Part shown: positions 8,052-16,038 of the stretch, in pieces
How positions within the stretch are numbered: position 1 is the stretch's first letter
How the letters are laid out: each line of letters starts with the position of its first letter
Assembly (NCBI RefSeq): GCF_902706035.1
Contig: NZ_CACSJA010000038.1
Coordinates: 1 to 48,696, forward strand
DNA: 48,696 nucleotides
Direction: 5' to 3'
Source of the DNA: Pantoea sp. 18069
GTDB taxonomy: Bacteria; Pseudomonadota; Gammaproteobacteria; Burkholderiales; Burkholderiaceae_C
Notes under the pieces: generated by a model
Told to the model about the DNA's origin: nothing
Seen by the model: only the letters and a program-made list of their open reading frames with translations
The model's database searches: none
Position numbers and translations under genes: made by a program

Positions 8052-8732
8052 CTACCTCTGCTGCCAGTGTTGTTCGAGCCAGCGCGAGAAAACGACCAGC
8101 GGCAAGAAGACGATCAGGTAGGCAAACGCGGCCATCATCAGCGGCGTGGGGTTGCCGGAATGGCTGCTTGCCCCCTGGGCGTTGTTGAGGATTTCGTTGA
8201 GCGCCACCACCGAGCCCAGCGCGGTGTTCTTGGTGATGGAGATCACGCGGTTTGTGAGCGGCGGCAGCGCGCGGCGCAGCGCCTGGGGCAGCACGACCGC
8301 ACGCATCGCCTGCCACCAGCGCATGCCCGTGGAGCGCGCGGCTTCAAGCTGGCCGCCCGGCACCGCCGAGATGCCGGCCCAGATGCTTTCCTCGGCATAG
8401 GCGGCGAGCACCAGCGACAGCGACAGCCAGGTCACGGCAAAGGCCGACAGCGGCAGGCCCAGCGCGGGCAGCCCGAAATACAGCACGATCAGCACCACCA
8501 GCGGCGGCAGCGAACGCATGATGTCGGCAAACGCAATGATGGGCAGCGCGAGCGCCCGGTGGCCGAGCGCGCGCACGATGGCCAGCAGCAGGCCCAGCAG
8601 CGTGCAGGTCACCACCACGGCCAGGCCCACGCCCACGGTGACCAGCGCACCCGAGGCAATGACCGGCCAGTACTGCCTTGCCACCTCCGGGTTGAAGAAG
8701 GTGAACAGGAAGCCGCTGTCTGCGCCCGTCAT
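8052..8732 (-). CDS. Polar amino acid ABC transporter permease (first)
   Basis: This 226-residue inner-membrane permease is of the HisQ/GlnP class. Hydrophobic spans lie near residues 22-50, 60-85 and 95-112. The EAA loop reads EAARSTGMRWWQAMRAVVLP, and ITKNTALGSVVALNEIL is a family hallmark. The start overlaps the end of the ATPase gene by four bases (ATGA), indicating coupling. With its partner it forms the membrane channel of the importer. Confidence 0.92.
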   Translation of the reverse strand: MTGADSGFLFTFFNPEVARQYWPVIASGALVTVGVGLAVVVTCTLLGLLLAIVRALGHRALALPIIAFADIMRSLPPLVVLIVLYFGLPALGLPLSAFAVTWLSLSLVLAAYAEESIWAGISAVPGGQLEAARSTGMRWWQAMRAVVLPQALRRALPPLTNRVISITKNTALGSVVALNEILNNAQGASSHSGNPTPLMMAAFAYLIVFLPLVVFSRWLEQHWQQR

Positions 8733-9469
8733 GTGAGTCGGCTCCCGTAGCGCGCCAGAAAGCTCCGCGTGCGCGGTTCGCGCGGGTGCTCGAACATCTC
8801 GGCGGCCGTGCCTTGCTCCACCACCACGCCGCCGTCCATGAAGACCACGCGGTCGGCCGCGGCGTGCGCGAAGGCCATTTCGTGCGTGACCACCAGCATG
8901 GTCATGCCGCGCACGCGCAGGTCGCGCATCACGTTGAGAACGTCTTCGACGAGCTCGGGGTCGAGCGCGCTCGTGGGTTCGTCAAACAGAATCACCCTGG
9001 GCTTGAGCGCCACGGCGCGGGCGATGCCTACGCGCTGCTGCTGGCCGCCCGAGAGCTCGCCGGGAAACGACAGCGCCTTGGCGCCCAGGCCGACCTGTTC
9101 CAGCGCTTCGCGCGCCAGCGCATGGGCCTCGGCCTTGGGGCGGCGCTGCACATTGCGCAGCGCGAGCGCGACGTTGTCGAGCGCGTTGAGGTGGGGGTAC
9201 AGATTGAACTGCTGGAACACCATGCCCACGTCCTGGCGCAGGCGGTTGATGTCGACCGTGGTCGATGTCACTTCATGGCCGTTGGCCACGATGGTGCCGC
9301 CGGTGGGCGTTTCCAGCAGGTTGCAGCAGCGCAGCATGGTGCTCTTGCCCGAGCCCGAAGGCCCGATCACGCAGACCAGCTCGCCGGCGTTGACCTGCAG
9401 GTCGACCCCGCGCAGCACCGCGTTGTCGCCGTAGGACTTGTGCAGTCCGGAGATTTCAAGAATCGGCAT
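8729..9469 (-). CDS. Polar amino acid ABC transporter ATP-binding protein
   Basis: The 246-residue nucleotide-binding subunit is of the GlnQ/HisP type. Walker A is GPSGSGKST (36-44). The Q-loop lies in VFQQFNLYPHL, the ABC signature is LSGGQQQR, Walker B is VILFDEPTSALD and the switch histidine is in VTHEMAFA. The ATG at 9469 overlaps the stop of the binding-protein gene by one base (TGATG); the longer open frame upstream has no family similarity. It energises uptake through the two permeases encoded next. Confidence 0.95.
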   Translation of the reverse strand: MPILEISGLHKSYGDNAVLRGVDLQVNAGELVCVIGPSGSGKSTMLRCCNLLETPTGGTIVANGHEVTSTTVDINRLRQDVGMVFQQFNLYPHLNALDNVALALRNVQRRPKAEAHALAREALEQVGLGAKALSFPGELSGGQQQRVGIARAVALKPRVILFDEPTSALDPELVEDVLNVMRDLRVRGMTMLVVTHEMAFAHAAADRVVFMDGGVVVEQGTAAEMFEHPREPRTRSFLARYGSRLT

Positions 9470-10320
9470 CAGGCACACTTCGGCGTGACGGGAGTCGGGT
9501 CGTAGCCTTCGGTGCCGGGCACGCCGGTGCCGGGGGCGATCTTCACCGCGGCATCGTCGGCGCCGGGCTGGAAGCCGAACCACTTGACGGCCAGCTTGGC
9601 GACGGTGCCGTCCTGCTTCATGCACTTGAGCGCGTTGGAGGCGGCGTCGCGCCCGGCCTTGTCGTCGGCGCGAAACGGCAGCGCCCAGACCAGGCCGGTC
9701 TTGATGGTGTAGCTGGTCTTGAGATTCGGGTTCTGCTTGGCGGCCCAGGCGACGACGGTGGTGCCGGCCAGGTTGTAGTCGGCGCGGCCCGATTGCACGG
9801 CCTGCACCGCATCGGCATTGGCGCCATAGACGTCGAACTTGAATTCGTACCTGGCGGCGTTGTCGCGCGCCCAGCCTTCGTAGTTCGATCCCTTGTTGAC
9901 GGCAATGGTCTTGCCCTTGAGGTCTTCGAGCTTGGTGATGGCCGGTGCCGCCTTGGTGCCCAGGAAGGTGTAGTCGGTGTCCAGATAGCCTTCGGTGAAC
10001 AGCAGCGACCTGGCACGCTCGGGCGTCACGGTGACCGGCGCGACCAGGAAGTCATAGCGGCGGCTGTTGAGGCCGGGCACCAGGCCCGAGAACTCGGCGC
10101 CTTCGATTTCAACCTTGCGGCCCAGGCGCTTGGCGAGTTCCTCGCCGAGATCGACATTGAAGCCTTGCACGCCGCCGCCGAGCTTGGCCATGGCATGGGG
10201 TGCGAACGTGGCGTCGACCGCGCTGCGCAAAGGCGCCTGCGCCAGCGCGGCGCCCGCGGCAAGGCACAGCAGCGCGGCGGGAATGGCGCGAAGGCCCGAA
10301 AGATGGGAAATGGACGGCAT
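9469..10320 (-). CDS. ABC transporter substrate-binding protein (SBP family 3)
   Basis: The 283-residue periplasmic protein has a signal peptide ending near ALAQA (about residue 28). It then shows the family-3 layout: VQGFNVDLGEELAKRLG, LVPGLNSRRYDFLVAPVTVT, TPERARSLLFTEGYL and DLKGKTIAVNKGSNYEGWA. It should deliver a small amino acid or cyclic-amide relative to the adjacent permeases. A C-terminal tail (about residue 255 on) rich in Gly/Pro/Thr with a final PKCA is unusual for the family. The gene lies 47 bases after the hydantoinase. Confidence 0.92.
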   Translation of the reverse strand: MPSISHLSGLRAIPAALLCLAAGAALAQAPLRSAVDATFAPHAMAKLGGGVQGFNVDLGEELAKRLGRKVEIEGAEFSGLVPGLNSRRYDFLVAPVTVTPERARSLLFTEGYLDTDYTFLGTKAAPAITKLEDLKGKTIAVNKGSNYEGWARDNAARYEFKFDVYGANADAVQAVQSGRADYNLAGTTVVAWAAKQNPNLKTSYTIKTGLVWALPFRADDKAGRDAASNALKCMKQDGTVAKLAVKWFGFQPGADDAAVKIAPGTGVPGTEGYDPTPVTPKCA

Positions 10321-10367
10321 GGTGCTGCTCCTGGAGAGATCGAAGAAGGAAGAAGGGGAGTGAAGAT

Positions 10368-11843
10368 TCAGTCGCGGCGCTTGAGCCCGACGAGTTCGCT
10401 GAAGCGCCCGCGCTCGAGCGACGGCGCGGGCCGGCTGGCCAGCGGATCGGGCCGGCCGCGCGCGATGTATTCGCCCGTGCCGCGCTCCACCTGCAAGGCG
10501 TTGTCACGCACCACGCATCGGCCGCGGCTGAACACCATCTCGGGCCAGCCCTGCAGCACGCGGCCTTCGTAGGGCGTGTAGCCCACGTTGTCGTGCAGCA
10601 TCGCGCTGCGCACTTCGACGCTGCGCTCGGGGTTCCACAGCACGATGTCGGCATCGGCGCCCACGGCGATCGCGCCCTTGCGCGGCGCCAGGCCGTACAT
10701 GCGCGCATGGTTGGTCGCGGTGAGCGCGACGAATTCCTCTATGCTGATGCGGCCCTTCATCACGCCTTCGGAAAACAGCAGCGGCAGGCGCAGCTCTATG
10801 CCCGGCACGCCGTTGGCCATTTCCTTGAATGTGGTGGCGTCGCCCTTGGGCAGCTTGCCCGAGGCGTCGAAGCGGTAGGGCGCGTGGTCCGACGAGTACA
10901 CGCCCAGCGTGCCGTCCTTGAGGCCATCCCACACGGCTTGCTGCGAATCGGCGTCGCGCGGCGGCGGGCTGCAGCAGAACTTGGCGCCTTCCATGCCGGG
11001 CAGGTCGGCGTCGTCGGCTTCGAGAAACAGGTACTGCGGGCAGCTCTCGGCATAGACTGCGGCGCCGAGCCGGCGCGCGTTGCGGATCACTTCCACGGTT
11101 TCGCGGCCGGCCACATGCACGATCAGCACCGGCACATCGGCCAGGCGCGCCAGCGCAATCGCGCGGTGCGTGGCCTCGGACTCGGCGAGCGCGTCGTGCG
11201 CCACCGCATGGAACCTGGGCGCGACATGGCCGCGTTCGAGCAGGCGGTGGGCGATCCAGCGGATCATGTCGTGGTTCTCGGCGTGCATCATGATCAGCGC
11301 GCCTTCCTCGCCGGCCACGGCCATCACTTCGAGCAACTGGTAGTCGTCGAGCTTGAGCTTGTCGTAGGTCATGTAGACCTTGAGCGAGGTGATGCCGCCC
11401 TGTATCACCTGGGGCAGATGCTCGCGCAGCGCGGTCTCGTCGGGGTTGGTGAGGATCAGGTGAAAGCCGTAGTCGATCACCGCCTTCTCGCGCGCTAATT
11501 TGCCGTAGGCCTGCACCACTTCGGGAATGGAATCGTTGCGGTGCTGGGCCGCGAACGACAGGATGGTGGTCGTGCCGCCAAACGCCGCCGAGACGGTGCC
11601 CGAATAGAAATCGTCGGCGCACATCACGCCCATGCCCGAGAGCTGCTCGATATGGCAGTGGCTGTCGATGCCGCCGGGCAGCACCCAGCGGCCGGCGGCG
11701 TCCACGTCCTGGGCGCCAGGCGGCAGATGGGGCGCGATCGCCGCGATCACACCATCGCGCACACCGATGTCGGCATGGAAGGTGCGGTCGGCATTGCTGA
11801 TGCGGCCGTTGCGAATCGTGAGGTCGAAAGAAGCTGGGGTCAT
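10368..11843 (-). CDS. hydA: Dihydropyrimidinase / D-hydantoinase
   Basis: This 491-residue amidohydrolase opens cyclic ureides such as hydantoins or dihydropyrimidines to N-carbamoyl amino acids. The complete binuclear metal site is visible: H62 and H64 (DSHCHIEQL), the lysine to be carboxylated K155 (SLKVYMTYDKL), H187 (MMHAENHDM), H243 (IVHVAGRETV) and D319 (YSSDHAPY). The start was placed at MTPASFDLTIRNG, the usual family opening; upstream codons are unrelated. It lies between an SDR gene (10 bases upstream) and the ABC importer. No N-carbamoylase is in the window, so the carbamoyl product must be handled by enzymes encoded elsewhere or by a different route. Confidence 0.92.
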   Translation of the reverse strand: MTPASFDLTIRNGRISNADRTFHADIGVRDGVIAAIAPHLPPGAQDVDAAGRWVLPGGIDSHCHIEQLSGMGVMCADDFYSGTVSAAFGGTTTILSFAAQHRNDSIPEVVQAYGKLAREKAVIDYGFHLILTNPDETALREHLPQVIQGGITSLKVYMTYDKLKLDDYQLLEVMAVAGEEGALIMMHAENHDMIRWIAHRLLERGHVAPRFHAVAHDALAESEATHRAIALARLADVPVLIVHVAGRETVEVIRNARRLGAAVYAESCPQYLFLEADDADLPGMEGAKFCCSPPPRDADSQQAVWDGLKDGTLGVYSSDHAPYRFDASGKLPKGDATTFKEMANGVPGIELRLPLLFSEGVMKGRISIEEFVALTATNHARMYGLAPRKGAIAVGADADIVLWNPERSVEVRSAMLHDNVGYTPYEGRVLQGWPEMVFSRGRCVVRDNALQVERGTGEYIARGRPDPLASRPAPSLERGRFSELVGLKRRD

Positions 11844-11853
11844 GGCGTGCAGA

Positions 11854-12633
11854 CTAGAAAGTGCCGGGGTAGGAACCGCCGTCCAGCAGCAAGTTCTGGG
11901 CCGTGATGAAACCGGCCTGGGCGCTGCACAGGAAGGCGCAGGCATCGCCGAACTCCTGCGGCTGACCGAAGCGCCCGGCCGGGTTGGCGGCGCGCCGGCG
12001 CGCGAGCACTTCGGCTTCGGGCTGGCCGTTGTCCTTGGCCCACTGGCGCGCGGTCTCGAGCAGGCGGTCGGTCTCGAACGGGCCGGGCAGCAGGTTGTTG
12101 ATGGTCACGTTGTGCGCCACGTTCTTGCGCGCAATGCCGGCGACAAAGCCGGTGAGTCCCGAGCGTGCGCCGTTGGACAGGCCCAGGATGTCGATGGGCG
12201 CCTTCACGGCCGACGAGGTGATGTTGACGATGCGGCCAAAGCGCCGCGCGACCATGCCGTCCAGCGTGGCGCGGATCATCTCTATGGGCGCGAGCATGTT
12301 GGCGTCCAGCGCGGCAATCCAGGTGTCGCGGTCCCAGTCCTGGAAATGGCCGGGCTTGGGACCGCCCGCGTTGTTCACCAGGATGTCGGGCGCAGGGTGG
12401 GCGGCCAGCGCGGCGGCGCGCCCGGCCGGCGTGGTGATGTCGGCGACCACCGCATGCACCAGCACGCCGTAGGTGCGGCGGATATGCTCGGCGGTCTCTT
12501 CCAGGGTGTCACGGCCGCGCGCCAGCAGCGTCAAGTTCACGCCTTCGGCGGCCAGCGATTCGGCGCAGGCCCGGCCCAGGCCCCGGCTGGAAGCGCAGAC
12601 CAGCGCGTGGCGGCCTTCGAGTCCTAGCTTCAT
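11854..12633 (-). CDS. SDR-family protein with atypical catalytic site
   Basis: The 259-residue Rossmann-fold protein is first in the hydantoinase operon. The cofactor motif is ASSRGLGRACAESLA, and ILVNNAGGP and the serine-rich NITSSAVKAP strand are typical of short-chain dehydrogenases. Where the catalytic Tyr-x3-Lys should be, the sequence reads GLSNGARSGLTGF, with Asn and Arg in place of Tyr and Lys. The rest (TINNLLPGPFETDRL, LLLDGGSYPG) follows the normal fold. A small group of SDRs annotated as 3-oxoacyl-ACP reductases shares this LSNxAR segment (recalled). The reaction is unknown. Confidence 0.88.
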   Translation of the reverse strand: MKLGLEGRHALVCASSRGLGRACAESLAAEGVNLTLLARGRDTLEETAEHIRRTYGVLVHAVVADITTPAGRAAALAAHPAPDILVNNAGGPKPGHFQDWDRDTWIAALDANMLAPIEMIRATLDGMVARRFGRIVNITSSAVKAPIDILGLSNGARSGLTGFVAGIARKNVAHNVTINNLLPGPFETDRLLETARQWAKDNGQPEAEVLARRRAANPAGRFGQPQEFGDACAFLCSAQAGFITAQNLLLDGGSYPGTF

Positions 12634-12731
12634 GCCGCCACCTCGCGATGGCGGGTTGTCGATTCAGTGGGGGAAAAGCGCGGCGCGGAACGCGCGCTGT
12701 GAAGGCTGGAACAAAGCATGGGGAGCGGCCT

Positions 12732-12754
12732 TGGATGCGTTGAAGTTGCATCCA
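12732..12754. promoter_or_regulatory. Inverted repeat upstream of the hydantoinase operon
   Basis: TGGATGC and GCATCCA flank a nine-base spacer (7-9-7, perfect arms). It lies about 100 bases upstream of the SDR start, between it and the TAACA-N3-TGTTA operator. It could be part of the operon promoter or a leader hairpin. No function can be assigned from sequence. Confidence 0.4.
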
Positions 12755-12800
12755 TTATTCCGAGCGACCCCATGCATGTCGCGTGACACTTTGACCGTCA

Positions 12801-12821
12801 TCATTAACATCGTGTTAATGA
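12801..12821. promoter_or_regulatory. LysR-type operator, copy 1 (hydantoinase side)
   Basis: TCATTAACA-TCG-TGTTAATGA is a perfect 9-3-9 inverted repeat containing the T-N11-A core TAACA-N3-TGTTA. It overlaps the stop codon of the LysR gene and lies about 170 bases upstream of the SDR-hydantoinase operon. The same core recurs at 13751-13763, and the right-arm string TGTTAATGAT is identical, which supports recognition by the LysR protein encoded between them. Confidence 0.65.
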
Positions 12822-13732
12822 TCTTCGGCGGAGATGCTGAAGCCTTCGCGCTCCATCACGCGCTGCAGCACCTCGACGAACGCCTGCGCCGGCTGCGACA
12901 TGGGCTCGGTGCGCAGCCGCACCAGCGTGGCCTTGAGCACCGGCGCATTGAGCACCGGCCGCACCACGAACTTGCTCGCGGTCCAGCTGTTGGCCGAGAA
13001 TTCGTCGACCAGCGCAATGCCCGCGCCGGCCTGCACCAGCGCGCAGGCGTTCTGCGGCGAGCCGGCTTCGATCGCGGCGCGCGCGGTCTCGCCGCCGGCG
13101 GCGAAGAGCGCATGCACCATGGCGCCAAACGGCGATTCACGGTCGTACGAGATCAGCGGAAACGGCAGCAGGTCGGCCACCGTGAGCGTGGCGCGCCGCG
13201 CCAGCGGATGGTTGTAGGGGCAGATGCAGACCAGGCGGCCGCTGCCCAGTTCTTCCATCTCGAGGTTCGGGTGGTTGACGGGGAGAATGGTCAGCGCCAG
13301 GTCGGCCTGGCGGTGGAGCAGGCGCTCGGTCAGTGGCGCATGGCCCAGGTACTGGAAGGTCAGCTTGACCTGCGGGTTGCTGTGGCGGAACTCGGCCATG
13401 GCCATAGGGATCAGCGCCTGGCCCACGCTGGGGCTGGCCACGAGGTTGAGTATGCCTTCCTGGTGTTCGCTGAGTTCGCGCGCCAGTTCGTTCACGCGCT
13501 TGACGCCCGCATAGACCAGCTCGACTTCGTGGAACAGCTTCTTGGCCTCGGGCGTGGCAAACAGCCGCCCGCGTATGCGCTCGAACAGCGCAAAGCCCAC
13601 GCGCGCCTCGGTGTGCGACAGCAGGCGGCTCACGGCGGGCTGCGACACGAACAGCAACTGCGCCGCGCCACGTATAGAGCCGGTGATCATGACGGCGCGA
13701 AAAACTTCGATCTGGCGGAGATTGAATGCCAT
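12815..13732 (-). CDS. LysR-family regulator of the hydantoin-type cluster
   Basis: The 305-residue factor has an N-terminal helix-turn-helix (NLRQIEVFRAVMITGSIRGAA, then SQPAVSRLLSHTEARVG and LFERIRGRL). An effector domain follows from about residue 92 (LNLVASPSVGQALIP). The ATG at 13732 gives the standard MAFNLRQIEVFRAV opening; upstream in-frame codons are not needed. It lies between a minus-strand operon (SDR-hydantoinase-transporter) and a plus-strand operon (racemase-dehydrogenase-GST). A matching palindrome lies on each side of the gene, so it probably controls both operons and itself. Confidence 0.9.
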   Translation of the reverse strand: MAFNLRQIEVFRAVMITGSIRGAAQLLFVSQPAVSRLLSHTEARVGFALFERIRGRLFATPEAKKLFHEVELVYAGVKRVNELARELSEHQEGILNLVASPSVGQALIPMAMAEFRHSNPQVKLTFQYLGHAPLTERLLHRQADLALTILPVNHPNLEMEELGSGRLVCICPYNHPLARRATLTVADLLPFPLISYDRESPFGAMVHALFAAGGETARAAIEAGSPQNACALVQAGAGIALVDEFSANSWTASKFVVRPVLNAPVLKATLVRLRTEPMSQPAQAFVEVLQRVMEREGFSISAEDH

Positions 13733-13750
13733 GGTGGATGCGCAAGTGAA

Positions 13751-13767
13751 TAACAAGGTGTTAATGA
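13751..13767. promoter_or_regulatory. LysR-type operator, copy 2 (racemase side)
   Basis: TAACA-AGG-TGTTA (13751-13763) is a T-N11-A inverted repeat followed by ATGA. It shares the ten-base string TGTTAATGAT with copy 1 at 12801-12821. It lies 19 bases upstream of the LysR start codon and about 95 bases upstream of the divergent racemase gene, a classical position for autorepression and divergent activation. Confidence 0.68.
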
Positions 13768-13857
13768 TGGCGCATGAATTGGCAAGTGTCCAAGTGGCTG
13801 GTCGCTTCTACACTGCGAATCCTCGGAAGGTTTCTCCACGGTTCCAGAAGGCAGCCC

Positions 13858-14517
13858 ATGCGCGACACGCTTTACGTCATCAATCCCAACAGCAGCCAGG
13901 CCGTCACCGCCGGCATCGATACCGCGATGGCGCCGCTGCGCCGCGCGGGCGGCCCGCGCATTCAATGCGTCACGCTGGCCGATGGCCCGCCGGGCGTGCA
14001 GACCCAGCAGGATGTGGACCGCGCCGCGCTGTCGGTCTATCGCTTTGCGCAGGAACATCAAGACCGTGCTGCCGGCTTTGTCACCGCCTGCTTCAGCGAC
14101 CCGGGCCTGCACATGCTGCGCGAGATGAATGGCGTGCTGTCGCTGGGCATCAGCGAATGCGGCGCGCTCACGGCAATGACGCTGGGCCAGCGCTTTGGCG
14201 TGATCGCCATTTTGCAGGGCTCGATCGCGCGCCACTGGCGCAACTGGGGCGCGATGGGCATCACGCAGCGCGTCGCCGGGGAAGTCGCCATTGGCCGTGG
14301 CGTGGCCGCGCTGGCCGACCATGACGCGACGCTCTCGGCGATGGTGGCCGCAGGCCTCAAGCTGCGCGACGAGCAGGGCGCGAACGTGCTGCTGATGGGC
14401 TGCGCCGGCATGGCTGCGTTTCGCGAGCCGCTGCAGCAGGCCACGGGCCTGCCCGTGGTCGAGCCCACGCAGGCCGCGGTCTCCATGGCGCTGGGGCGCA
14501 TGCAGCTGGGCTGGTGA
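13858..14517 (+). CDS. Asp/Glu/hydantoin racemase family protein
   Basis: The 219-residue cofactor-independent racemase family member retains both catalytic cysteines: one in VTACFSDPGLHML, the other in LLMGCAGMAAF. The INPNSSQAVT opening is characteristic of hydantoin racemases. The ATG at 13858 follows GAAGG at good spacing. Next to a hydantoinase this enzyme would interconvert D- and L-substituted hydantoins, or act on a related Asp/Glu-like compound. It is first in a plus-strand operon and overlaps the next gene by four bases. Confidence 0.9.
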   Translation: MRDTLYVINPNSSQAVTAGIDTAMAPLRRAGGPRIQCVTLADGPPGVQTQQDVDRAALSVYRFAQEHQDRAAGFVTACFSDPGLHMLREMNGVLSLGISECGALTAMTLGQRFGVIAILQGSIARHWRNWGAMGITQRVAGEVAIGRGVAALADHDATLSAMVAAGLKLRDEQGANVLLMGCAGMAAFREPLQQATGLPVVEPTQAAVSMALGRMQLGW

Positions 14518-15938
14518 ACGCCATGAGCAATCTGCACCCCCAACTGCTGCGGCGCCTGCACGCCGCTGTCGGCGACGCCGGCCTGGTTGCAGGCAGCCAA
14601 GCCAAGGCGCCCTATGAAAGCGACTGGCTAGGGAAATGGTCCGGCCGCAGCAGCATTGTTGTGCGCCCCGCGAACACCGCGCAGACCGCGGCGGTGATGT
14701 GCATCTGCCACGAGACGCATACGCCGGTCGTGACCCAGGGCGGCAACACCGGCATGAGCGGCGGCGCCACGCCCGATGCCAGCGGCGCCCAGGTGGTGCT
14801 GAGCACGGTGCGCATGAATGCGATACGCGCCGTCGACCCGCTGAACAACACATTGACCTGCGAGGCCGGCGTGCTGCTGGCCCATATCCAGGCTGCGGCC
14901 CAGGAAGTCGATCGCTTTTTTCCGCTGAGCCTGGGCTCCGAAGGCAGTTGCACCATAGGCGGCAATCTCGCGACCAACGCCGGCGGCGTTGCCGTGCTGC
15001 GCTACGGCAACGCGCGGGAATTGTGTCTGGGCCTCGAAGTGGTGCTGCCCGACGGCCGCGTCTGGCACGGCCTGCGCGCGCTGCGCAAGGACAATACCGG
15101 CTATGACCTGCGCGACCTGTTCATAGGCTCCGAAGGCACGCTGGGGGTGATCACCGCCGCGGTGCTGAAACTCTCGCCGCGCCCCGTGGCGCGGGCCACC
15201 GCCTGGGCCGGTGCGCGCGATATCGATGCGCTGGTGGCCTTGCTGGCGCAGCTGCGCGCGCAGTGCGGCGAGCGGCTCGTCGCGTTCGAGATGATGTCGG
15301 CGCCGTCGCTGGCGCTGATCCTCGAACATGTGAGCGATGTGCGCGCGCCACTGGCCGGCGAGCATGCCTTCCATGCGCTGATCGAGCTGGCCGACACCCA
15401 GGGCGACGGCCTGGCCGCGCTGCTGGAAACCAGCCTCGAAAAGGCGCTCGAAGAGGGCAGCGTGCAGGACGTGGCGCTGAGCGTCAGCGGCGCCCAGACC
15501 CAGGCGTTCTGGAAGATCCGCGAAGGCATCTCGCAGGCGCAGATGCGCGCGGGCAAGGCGATCAAGCACGATATCGCTTTGCCTATCTCGGCGATTGCCG
15601 CGTTCGTGCACCAGGCCGACGCCGCACTGCGCGCGGTCCAGCCCGATGTGCGCATCATCAACTTCGGCCATCTGGGCGACGGCAACCTGCACTTCAACGT
15701 CCTGCTGCCGCTGGACACTCCGGCCGAGCTGCTTGGTGCAGCAACGGCGCAGTTCAACCGCATCGTCCATGACCTGGTCGCCGCCGCCAATGGCTCCATC
15801 AGCGCCGAGCACGGCGTGGGCCAGCTGCGCCGCGACGAGCTGCGGCACTACAAGTCGGACGTCGAATTCGATCTGATGATGCGCATCAAGCAGTCGCTGG
15901 ACCCGAACCAGATCATGAATCCGGGCAAGCTGATCTGA
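14514..15938 (+). CDS. FAD-binding oxidase, D-2-hydroxyacid dehydrogenase type
   Basis: This is a flavoprotein of the GlcD/D-lactate/D-2-hydroxyglutarate dehydrogenase family. The PCMH FAD domain (about residues 40-225) shows VTQGGNTGMSGGATP, LGSEGSCTIGGNLATNAGG and FIGSEGTLGVITAAVLKL. The C-terminal half carries NFGHLGDGNLHFNV and ISAEHGVGQLRRDEL, which in the family bind the hydroxy-acid carboxylate and metal. A GTG at 14514 overlaps the racemase stop (GTGA); an ATG at 14523 is the alternative. It probably oxidises a D-2-hydroxy acid from the same pathway and passes electrons to the respiratory chain. Confidence 0.9.
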   Translation: MNAMSNLHPQLLRRLHAAVGDAGLVAGSQAKAPYESDWLGKWSGRSSIVVRPANTAQTAAVMCICHETHTPVVTQGGNTGMSGGATPDASGAQVVLSTVRMNAIRAVDPLNNTLTCEAGVLLAHIQAAAQEVDRFFPLSLGSEGSCTIGGNLATNAGGVAVLRYGNARELCLGLEVVLPDGRVWHGLRALRKDNTGYDLRDLFIGSEGTLGVITAAVLKLSPRPVARATAWAGARDIDALVALLAQLRAQCGERLVAFEMMSAPSLALILEHVSDVRAPLAGEHAFHALIELADTQGDGLAALLETSLEKALEEGSVQDVALSVSGAQTQAFWKIREGISQAQMRAGKAIKHDIALPISAIAAFVHQADAALRAVQPDVRIINFGHLGDGNLHFNVLLPLDTPAELLGAATAQFNRIVHDLVAAANGSISAEHGVGQLRRDELRHYKSDVEFDLMMRIKQSLDPNQIMNPGKLI

Positions 15939-16038
15939 CCTGGCACCGGTGGGCCTGCCCCCACGCTGCGCCCGGGACATATCCGCTCTATCCTATGCTT
16001 TGCGCAGCTGGGCATGCAGCCCCTACAAGGAAACCTTC

